A stretch of DNA of 12,190 nt from Bacteroidales bacterium (GTDB lineage: Bacteria > Bacteroidota > Bacteroidia > Bacteroidales > UBA932). Under the pieces are notes generated by a model. That model searched no databases. It was not told where the DNA came from and saw only the letters and a list, made by a program, of their open reading frames with translations. The position numbers and the translations under genes were made by a program. Positions within the stretch are counted from its first letter, which is position 1; the number at the start of each line of letters is the position of its first letter. Where the stretch lies: positions 1 to 12,190 of the forward strand of contig JAKSKA010000024.1 in NCBI GenBank assembly GCA_024401915.1, written 5' to 3'. Below are positions 7,042 through 12,190 of the stretch, one piece after another.

Positions 7042-8028
7042 TCATTCGCTGCCCGACTGTTTGAATTTTGCGAATGACCTCAGGAACAAGGTCCTGTCGA
7101 TCGCCGGAAGGCCGAAGAGCACCTCTCCGCTCTTCCTGACGTTTCCGATGACGCCGCTCTTGGCGCCTATCGTCGTATTGTCGGCTATCGTCACGTGACC
7201 GACGATGCCCACCTGCCCCGCAAGGATACAGTTCTTCCCTATCTTCGTGGAGCCTGCTATGCCGGTCTGCGCGGCCATCACGGTATTGTCCCCGATGACG
7301 ACGTTGTGCGCAATCTGGCAGAGGTTGTCTATGCGCACGCCGTTGCCTATGATCGTCGATTCCATCGGAGCCTTGTCCACCGTCGTGTTGGAGCCTATCT
7401 CGACGTCATTGCCTATCACGACGTTGCCGACGTGCTCAATCTTCTGCCAGGTGCCGTCGGGCTGCGGCGCATTGCCGAAACCGTCGTCGCCTATGATGCA
7501 GCCGGAATGGAGGATGACGTTGTCGCCTATCACCGTCCCGGGGAAGATATGTACGCCGGGATAGATGATGCACTTGCGCCCTATCGTCGTCCCCTCCCCT
7601 ATGGTCACGTTGTTGTAGATACGTCCGAAATCGCCTATCCTGCATTTTTTGCCTATGGTCACGTAATCGCCCACCCACACCCTTTTTCCAAGGCGGGCGC
7701 TGCAGGCGATGCGGCAGCGGCCACGGTGGCGGCGATAGCTCTTGCGGCTGTCCGAAACATATTTCAGAAGCTCAGCGAGCGCAGAATATGCATTCTCGAC
7801 ACGCACCAGGGTGGGAGTGACGCTCTCCCTGGGCGTGAAATCAGAATTCACCAGCAGGATGGATGCCCTGCTGGTGTAAACATACTGTTCATATTTTGGA
7901 TTGGCATAGAAACAAAGGTTTCCGGGTTTGCCGTGCTCGATCTTCGCGAACGAAGTCGCCTTTGCTTCGGGATCGCCCTCCACCGTCCCGTGGAGCACCT
8001 GTGCCAATTCCTTTGCTGTAAACTCCAT
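7042..8028 (-). CDS. lpxD: UDP-3-O-acylglucosamine N-acyltransferase LpxD
   Basis: LpxD adds the second 3-hydroxyacyl chain, at the 2-amino group of UDP-3-O-acyl-GlcN, after LpxC has acted. I chose the ATG at 8028 (MEFTAKELAQVLHG), which matches the family start and lies 2 bases after the stop of the outer-membrane protein gene. A further-upstream in-frame start at 8067 would add 13 residues read through the end of that gene. The resulting 328 residues compare with 341 in E. coli. Residues 1-~95 are the uridine-binding N-terminal domain (GNLCFYANPKYEQYVYTS). Residues ~110-310 form the left-handed beta-helix with many [LIV]-G-x4 units. Catalytic His241 lies in the CQIAHNVVIG block, equivalent to E. 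coli His239. GDDGFGNAPQPDGTWQKI is the conserved loop. The C-terminal helix (LFLRSFAKFKQS) follows. The stretch at residues 95-116 is unusually rich in arginine where a regular first helix coil is expected. Confidence 0.95.
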   Translation of the reverse strand: MEFTAKELAQVLHGTVEGDPEAKATSFAKIEHGKPGNLCFYANPKYEQYVYTSRASILLVNSDFTPRESVTPTLVRVENAYSALAELLKYVSDSRKSYRRHRGRCRIACSARLGKRVWVGDYVTIGKKCRIGDFGRIYNNVTIGEGTTIGRKCIIYPGVHIFPGTVIGDNVILHSGCIIGDDGFGNAPQPDGTWQKIEHVGNVVIGNDVEIGSNTTVDKAPMESTIIGNGVRIDNLCQIAHNVVIGDNTVMAAQTGIAGSTKIGKNCILAGQVGIVGHVTIADNTTIGAKSGVIGNVRKSGEVLFGLPAIDRTLFLRSFAKFKQSGSE

Positions 8029-8030
8029 AC

Positions 8031-9758
8031 CTAGAACCTCCATCCGAACGTGAGAGCCACGTTCCACAGCTTGTTGTTGTAGTTCGCCTCGGGAGCCCCT
8101 GCGATATAGCTTACTCCGGTGGAGCTTGTTGCCTGGTAGGGGGCATACAGACAGGAAGTATATTCCGGTGTCCTGGTGCGGCGGGCAGCCAGATCCATAA
8201 AGAACGGGCCGTCAGGATTGAAGCCGAGACCGAAGGAAATGGCCGTGACGGTGTTCTTTATATAATGGGCCTTGCGGAGGCTGAAATAGTCGAGGGTATA
8301 GTAATAGTCCTCGGCATACACCTCGTTGCCTGCGGTATCTGTATAGTATTTCTCCGGGCTGGTAAGGAACGACCATCCTGCCCTGAGGGCGAAGAAGTCG
8401 TTCAGGTTGATTTCACCGCCGAGCCTCAACGAATGGCTCTGCCCGCAGAACTTGTTCATCACAAGGTTCAGGTCATTGAAAGCATTGACGCCGACGAAGT
8501 TATCGTCTATCTCACTGAGCCTCATAACGCTGTAATCCATCAGTTCGTAATCCGCACTGATCAGGCCCAGGGTCCCGAACGCATAGGCCACACCGACGTT
8601 GAACTCGAAGGGCGAACGGAGATTGTAGGTATAGCTGTCGCTCTCCGGGAAGGTGACGATTCCGGTGCTGAAGGCATTGTTCTCGAAAGTCGATTTACCG
8701 ACATATCCGGCCTTTTCAGTGATGGTGTACATCGTCGGAGTCTTGATGGCCGCGCCCAGCCTCAGTCCGGGGATGGGGGCCGCGATCACACCGAGCTTCG
8801 CATAGATGCCGTCGATGGAAGAAGTGAAGTTATATGAAAGTTCGGAACGCTGGAAAAGCGTCGTAACGCTGCCGGAGGTCCCGGTGAATGTCTGCACGAA
8901 ACGGCTGGCATCCTCCGCCGTCGGAGCCTCCACCCAGGCCTGCTGGTAAGTGTAGCGGGAATAAGGGAGTCCGATGTTGAGTCCGAAATACAGCCAGTCG
9001 CCGACATTGGCGCCAAGGTTGAGAATGATGTCGGTCTTGGTGCCCCAGCGCTGGGTGGCGAACTGCTGGTTGATGGTTCCGGGCTGGTATACCTTGCCAC
9101 CGGAAGCGACCTGGGTGTTGGCGAGATAGCTGTCGGTGCCGGTGAGGAGACCTATCGAACCGCTCTGGCGGGCAGCGAGCAGATCCCAGGGATAATCGCT
9201 GTTGAAGAAGGAGGCGCGCTTCGACAGGATGTTGTCATCCAGACCCTTTGCGGCCGAAGCCATCTTCGCGAAATAGGAAGATGACGGGTTCCTTCCGTAG
9301 GCGGACGTGCTGCTGAGGAAATCGGCAGTCTGCGTGACCTCGAAGGAGAACACGATATTCTTCACCCCGGCACAGTTGCCCGTGTCCATCACGAGCGACA
9401 GGGAGACGTCAGGGACGGTAAAACGCGTCTTAGTGATTCCAGGGCAGGCCGAGAAGGCGGAGCCGTCAGCCGAAAAGGCGGCTGACGAAGATGCGATGGA
9501 GAGTCCCGGGGTCAGGGTGAACTGGCTGTAGGGGGCGACCGCCGAAGCGGCCGGGTTCATAACGACCATCCCGAGGTCGCCGCCAAGGGCCGTGACGGCA
9601 TTACCGAGCGCCAGGGTGCGGGCGGAGCCGGCATACTGGTTGGTGCTGTAGGTCATCGCATCATACATATAGTCAATGCCGGGAAGCCAGTCCGCAGCGA
9701 ATGCGGAGATGGAAAGGGCCACTGACAGCGCTGTTGCAAAAATCTTTTTCATCTTCAT
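8031..9758 (-). CDS. FadL/OmpP1/TodX-family outer-membrane protein
   Basis: This 575-residue protein has a type I signal peptide (MKMKKIFATALSVALS, predicted cleavage in the SAFAAD region around residue 21). After it comes the family's conserved N-terminal block, YAGSARTLALGNAVTALGGD and then MVVMNPAASAV, as in FadL/OmpP1 transport proteins with their N-terminal hatch. The remainder is alternating amphipathic strands rich in Tyr, Phe and Gly, ending in ALTFGWRF. The terminal Phe is typical of BAM-inserted beta-barrels. Family members take up hydrophobic compounds such as fatty acids; Bacteroidota relatives are often labelled hemin receptor, a name with little support. The start ATG at 9758 lies 20 bases after the lipoprotein stop, and the stop lies 2 bases before lpxD, so it appears to be in the lipid A operon. 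The substrate is unknown. The length is somewhat above the usual 400-500 residues. Confidence 0.85.
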   Translation of the reverse strand: MKMKKIFATALSVALSISAFAADWLPGIDYMYDAMTYSTNQYAGSARTLALGNAVTALGGDLGMVVMNPAASAVAPYSQFTLTPGLSIASSSAAFSADGSAFSACPGITKTRFTVPDVSLSLVMDTGNCAGVKNIVFSFEVTQTADFLSSTSAYGRNPSSSYFAKMASAAKGLDDNILSKRASFFNSDYPWDLLAARQSGSIGLLTGTDSYLANTQVASGGKVYQPGTINQQFATQRWGTKTDIILNLGANVGDWLYFGLNIGLPYSRYTYQQAWVEAPTAEDASRFVQTFTGTSGSVTTLFQRSELSYNFTSSIDGIYAKLGVIAAPIPGLRLGAAIKTPTMYTITEKAGYVGKSTFENNAFSTGIVTFPESDSYTYNLRSPFEFNVGVAYAFGTLGLISADYELMDYSVMRLSEIDDNFVGVNAFNDLNLVMNKFCGQSHSLRLGGEINLNDFFALRAGWSFLTSPEKYYTDTAGNEVYAEDYYYTLDYFSLRKAHYIKNTVTAISFGLGFNPDGPFFMDLAARRTRTPEYTSCLYAPYQATSSTGVSYIAGAPEANYNNKLWNVALTFGWRF

Positions 9759-9778
9759 AGTCTTTCAATAGTTTAACA

Positions 9779-10882
9779 TCACCTGCGTCCGCCCGATGAG
9801 CCACGCGAACCGCCGCCATACGAGCCGCCGCCCCTGGACCCGCCGCTATAGGAGCTGTGGGATGAGCCGCCGTAGGAAGAGCTGCCTCTCGAGCCGCTGT
9901 ACGAGCTGCTGGACGAGCTACGGTAGGAACTTCCGGAATAGCTTGACGAACTGCCGCTGCTGCTGCGTGAGCCGCTGTACGAGCTGCTGGACGAACCGCG
10001 GTAGGAACTTGACGAGCCGGAAGAACCCGACGAACTGCTGCGTGAGCCGCTGTAGGAACCGGACGAGCTATTACGCGAACCGGTGTATGTGCTGCCGGAA
10101 GAGCTGCGGGGCACGGTGGTACTTGACGAGCTGCTGCGTGAGCCGCTGTAGGAGCGGGAATTCAGGCCGCTGACGGAGGATCCGCTGCGGAAAGAGGTCC
10201 CCGACGAGGTGCCGCTGACGCCGGATGCGCCGCGCGTGTAGCCGGCACTGCCTGCTCCGCCGCCATAATATCTCGAACCCGAGCCGCCGCGTCCGCGATA
10301 CGTGCCGCTGCCGAGCGAGCTGCCGCGGGTACGGTAGGTGCCGTTGTAATACCTGCCATAATTCCAGCCGTAATGGCCATAGCCGTAGCCGTAACCGTGC
10401 CACCCGCCGTAATACCAGGGGCTGTACCAATGGCTGTAATACCAGGGATCATACCATCCGCCATAATACCATGGACTGTACCAGCCGCCATACCAGGGAT
10501 CGTACCAGCTGGCGTAGGTCCAGGGATACCAGCGGTGCCAGCGATGCCAGTACCAGTTGTCGAATACCAGGGAATAGCCGAAGGTGGCTATCAGGGGCAG
10601 CGGGCTGAAATACAAATCATACTCAAAGTCGCCGGGATAGACGTATCTGTACTCGACCTTGACAGGCTGATCGGCCCTTGTTGTATCCTGGGCCTTCTTT
10701 GCAAGCTCCTTGGCCGCCATACGCTCGAAATCCTCCTCAGAGTAGATTCTGGTAGAAGGATCATAGGGAACGTTCCTATTGTAGATACCGTCTTTGTAAA
10801 GGCGCTGTGAAAAGCGGGCAGTTGTCGAACAGGATGACAGCACGGCCACCATCGACAACAAAAGTAAAATGCTCCGTCTCAT
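9779..10882 (-). CDS. Trp/Tyr-rich and Ser/Gly-rich repeat lipoprotein
   Basis: The start is set at the ATG at 10882 because GGAGGAG lies 5 bases upstream and a clean signal peptide follows (MRRSILLLLSMVAVLSSC, lipobox LSSC, lipidated Cys18). An in-frame upstream start at 10933 would spoil the signal peptide. The mature part of this 367-residue protein has three zones. Residues ~19-105 are an ordinary charged segment (EEDFERMAAKELAKKAQD). Residues ~110-180 are extremely rich in Trp, Tyr, Gly and Pro, built on two copies of a 17-18-residue unit (WYDPWYGGWYSPWYYGG at 126-142 and a variant at 143-160). Residues ~185-367 are nearly all Ser, Gly, Arg and Tyr, built from motifs such as YSGSRSSS and SSYRGSS. 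No enzyme family is recognisable. Similar low-complexity lipoproteins occur in Bacteroidota. A structural, adhesive or envelope-associated role is conceivable but inferred. It is the first gene of the outer-membrane/lipid A cluster. Confidence 0.8.
   Translation of the reverse strand: MRRSILLLLSMVAVLSSCSTTARFSQRLYKDGIYNRNVPYDPSTRIYSEEDFERMAAKELAKKAQDTTRADQPVKVEYRYVYPGDFEYDLYFSPLPLIATFGYSLVFDNWYWHRWHRWYPWTYASWYDPWYGGWYSPWYYGGWYDPWYYSHWYSPWYYGGWHGYGYGYGHYGWNYGRYYNGTYRTRGSSLGSGTYRGRGGSGSRYYGGGAGSAGYTRGASGVSGTSSGTSFRSGSSVSGLNSRSYSGSRSSSSSTTVPRSSSGSTYTGSRNSSSGSYSGSRSSSSGSSGSSSSYRGSSSSSYSGSRSSSGSSSSYSGSSYRSSSSSSYSGSRGSSSYGGSSHSSYSGGSRGGGSYGGGSRGSSGGRR
9891..10150. repeat. Imperfect direct repeats coding the Ser/Gly/Arg tail
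   Basis: The 42-base segments at 9891-9932 and 9969-10010 differ at only three positions and lie 78 bases apart. An 18-base unit, GCTGCGTGAGCCGCTGTA, recurs exactly at 9962-9979, 10037-10054 and 10133-10150. All spacings (78, 75 and 96 bases) are multiples of three, so the repeats keep frame and encode YSGSRS-type motifs on the minus strand. This suggests growth of the lipoprotein tail by in-frame duplication. Confidence 0.8.
10343..10555 (-). repeat. Region coding the Trp/Tyr-rich tandem repeat
   Basis: This stretch encodes residues 110-180 of the lipoprotein. It holds two consecutive 17-18-residue units (residues 126-142 and 143-160) built on WY-x-PWY, followed by Gly-Tyr dipeptides (HGYGYGYGHYG). 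The DNA shows matching near-repeats based on TAATACCA and TGTACCA on the plus strand. The repeat is visible at both DNA and protein level. Confidence 0.7.
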
Positions 10883-10886
10883 ATTT

Positions 10887-10893
10887 TCTCCTC
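10887..10893 (-). promoter_or_regulatory. Strong Shine-Dalgarno site of the repeat lipoprotein gene
   Basis: Minus-strand GGAGGAG lies 4-5 bases before the ATG at 10882. It is unusual here, because the other genes of this window lack such a clear site, as is common in Bacteroidota. It fixes the start codon of the lipoprotein and suggests efficient translation of the first gene of the cluster. Confidence 0.6.
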
Positions 10894-10909
10894 CTTTAAA
10901 TAAAATTTG

Positions 10910-10917
10910 TATCTTTG
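10910..10917 (+). promoter_or_regulatory. Candidate -7 box for proS
   Basis: TATCTTTG, followed by C, matches the Bacteroidota -7 consensus TAnnTTTG and lies in the divergent intergenic region, facing proS. It predicts a leader of about 90 bases. The expected -33 TTTG is weak: only a T-run at 10884-10887 lies near the right distance. No equally good box is seen on the opposite strand for the lipoprotein gene. Confidence 0.5.
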
Positions 10918-11014
10918 CGTCCGCAATATCCATACCGAGATTTGCGACATACGCGGATTACTTTGTAATATAGATGCAAATTTCGCAAAAAAACGCAGAA
11001 AAATTTCAATTATT

Positions 11015-12190
11015 ATGGCAAAAGAGGTAACGAAACGTTCGGACAACTATTCACAGTGGTACAACGACCTGGCACTCAAGGCCGATCTCGCCGAACAGTC
11101 AGCAGTACGCGGCTGTATGGTAATAAAGCCCTACGGCTACGCCATCTGGGAAAAAATGCAGTCCCTTCTTGACAAGCGTTTCAAGGCCACAGGCGTCCAG
11201 AACGCATATTTTCCCTTGTTCATCCCCAAGAGCTTCTTCAGCCGCGAGGCCGAGCACGTAGCCGGTTTCGCCAAGGAATGCGCCGTCGTGACGCACCACA
11301 GGCTGATGAACGACCCGAATGGCAACGGCGTCGTCGTGGACCCGGATGCAAAGCTCGAAGAGGAACTTATCGTACGCCCGACATCGGAGACGATAATCTG
11401 GAACACATACAAGAACTGGGTCACATCCTGGCGTGACCTGCCCATTCTCTGCAACCAGTGGTGCAACGTAGTCCGCTGGGAGATGCGCACGAGGCTCTTC
11501 CTCCGTACGGCGGAGTTCCTCTGGCAGGAAGGTCACACCGCCCACGCAAGCGCAGAGGAAGCGCAGGCAAAGGCCAACGAGATGGTCCAGGTCTATGCTG
11601 ATTTCGCCCGCAACGTGATGGCACTGCCCGTAATCGTGGGCCACAAGAGCCCCAACGAGCGCTTCGCGGGAGCTATCGACACCCTCACGATCGAAGCGAT
11701 GATGCAGGACGGCAAGGCCCTCCAGGCCGGCACGTCCCACTTCCTCGGCCAGAACTTCGCGAAGAGCTTCGACGTCAAGTTCACCAACCGCGAGGGCAAG
11801 GACGATTACGTCTGGGCCACTTCCTGGGGCGTGAGCACGCGTCTGATGGGTGCGCTCATAATGGCTCACGGAGACGACAACGGCCTCGTGCTGCCGCCCG
11901 CCCTGGCGCCCATCCAGGTCGTTATGGTGCCTATCTACAAGACCGACGAGGAGTTCGATGCAGTGGTCGCGGAGTTCGAGAAGATCCGCGTAGCCCTCGA
12001 GGCGCGCGGCATCTCGGTCAAGATCGACAAGCGCGACTCCCTGCGTCCCGGATTCAAGTTCGCCGAGTGGGAGCTCAAGGGAGTGCCCGTACGTCTCGCG
12101 ATGGGAATGCGCGACCTCGCCGCCGGCACCGTCGAAGTGGCCCGCCGCGACACCCTGACCAAGGAAACGCTGCCCCTCGAAGGCATCGAC
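11015..12190 (+). CDS. proS: Prolyl-tRNA synthetase (archaeal/eukaryote-type), 3' partial
   Basis: ProS charges tRNA-Pro with proline in the cytoplasm. The window contains the first 392 codons and ends in frame inside the gene; the full family length is about 490 residues, so roughly the last 100 are missing. The ATG at 11015 gives [19 protein letters not shown], the usual start of this subtype. Visible class II features are the [11 protein letters not shown] proline-binding (TxE) loop at residues 119-129, motif 2 around [15 protein letters not shown] (154-168), the [14 protein letters not shown] block (239-252) and the motif 3 region [21 protein letters not shown] (267-287). The anticodon-binding domain begins at ~[10 protein letters not shown] (299). 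The sequence lacks the bacterial-type editing insertion between motifs 2 and 3, so it is the ProS type 3 form common in Bacteroidota. It is divergent from the lipid A cluster and has no Shine-Dalgarno sequence, only an A-rich leader. Confidence 0.96.
   Translation, partial: MAKEVTKRSDNYSQWYNDLALKADLAEQSAVRGCMVIKPYGYAIWEKMQSLLDKRFKATGVQNAYFPLFIPKSFFSREAEHVAGFAKECAVVTHHRLMNDPNGNGVVVDPDAKLEEELIVRPTSETIIWNTYKNWVTSWRDLPILCNQWCNVVRWEMRTRLFLRTAEFLWQEGHTAHASAEEAQAKANEMVQVYADFARNVMALPVIVGHKSPNERFAGAIDTLTIEAMMQDGKALQAGTSHFLGQNFAKSFDVKFTNREGKDDYVWATSWGVSTRLMGALIMAHGDDNGLVLPPALAPIQVVMVPIYKTDEEFDAVVAEFEKIRVALEARGISVKIDKRDSLRPGFKFAEWELKGVPVRLAMGMRDLAAGTVEVARRDTLTKETLPLEGID

Larger units (their letters stand above)
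10883..11014. other. Divergent intergenic region
   Basis: These 132 bases separate the minus-strand lipoprotein/lipid A cluster from proS and must hold promoters for both directions. The part nearest proS is A-rich (A-runs at 10987-10993 and 10999-11003), as is usual for Bacteroidota ribosome entry without a Shine-Dalgarno sequence. I see no RNA gene or riboswitch. Confidence 0.6.

Noticed and set aside
5247..8034. Long plus-strand open frames opposite lpxA, lpxC and lpxD (240, 219 and 279 codons).
   Set aside because: They lie wholly antisense to well-supported lipid A genes, have Asp/Val/Ala-rich composition typical of reverse reads of GC-rich hexapeptide-repeat genes, and show no recognisable domain or start context.
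9850..10200. CRISPR-like regular repeats.
   Set aside because: The repeats are imperfect, have no distinct spacers, keep codon phase and lie inside a coding sequence.
9796..10810. Cys/Arg/Ser-rich and Val/Ile/Pro-rich plus-strand frames across the repeat lipoprotein.
   Set aside because: They are shadows of low-complexity Ser/Gly and Trp/Tyr codons of the minus-strand gene; the cysteines come from the reverse reading of Ser/Gly codons.
10941..10989. Inverted repeat TTTGCGA/TCGCAAA in the divergent intergenic region.
   Set aside because: Arms are 7 bp with a 35-base loop in AT-rich sequence; not enough to call an operator or RNA structure.
11099..11869. A 256-codon minus-strand open frame.
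   Set aside because: It is antisense to proS, whose motifs are intact across the same interval; it is a composition artefact.

Overview
The window looks like the chromosome of a relatively GC-rich member of the Bacteroidota, most likely Bacteroidales. The evidence is a Bacteroidota-type LpxC, a TAnnTTTG promoter box, A-rich leaders mostly lacking Shine-Dalgarno sequences, fimbrillin-like and SGNH (DUF4886-like) lipoprotein domains, and a WbqC-family gene. A finer placement (for example a Rikenellaceae-like or other uncultured gut group) is only a guess. The window is densely coding: no gap exceeds about 135 bases, and I see no tRNA, rRNA, CRISPR array, transposase or integrase.

Region 1 (2-4698, + strand) is a tight run of three genes for exported or surface proteins. 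They are the 3' part of a protein with an Ig-like tail and a probable P68-RBP/TagC/helveticin-like beta-propeller, a 43-residue acidic small protein, and an 1139-residue lipoprotein. The lipoprotein combines a fimbrillin-like domain, a beta-sandwich-like segment, an SGNH hydrolase and a GLUG-type repeat domain. The 5- and 12-base gaps suggest one transcript. I infer binding to, and de-acylation of, an extracellular glycan, but no substrate can be read from the sequence.

Region 2 (4723-10882, - strand) is a six-gene envelope cluster. In transcription order it holds a Trp/Tyr- and Ser/Gly-rich lipoprotein, a FadL/OmpP1-family outer-membrane protein, lpxD, lpxC, lpxA and a WbqC-family gene. Gaps are 1 to 24 bases and lpxA overlaps the WbqC gene by one base. 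LpxD, LpxC and LpxA carry out the early acylation and deacetylation steps of lipid A synthesis. The other genes fit outer-membrane or surface-polysaccharide functions. LpxC stops exactly where Bacteroidota LpxC normally continues into a fused FabZ dehydratase, and lpxA starts one base later, so the FabZ half is absent here.

Region 3 (10883-12190) is a 132-base divergent intergenic region with a good Bacteroidota promoter box facing right. It is followed by the first 392 codons of proS, encoding an archaeal/eukaryote-type prolyl-tRNA synthetase, cut by the window end.

The points most worth a second look are the FabZ-less LpxC, the multidomain SGNH lipoprotein with its small-protein and propeller neighbours, and the repeat-built aromatic/serine-rich lipoprotein at the head of the lipid A cluster.
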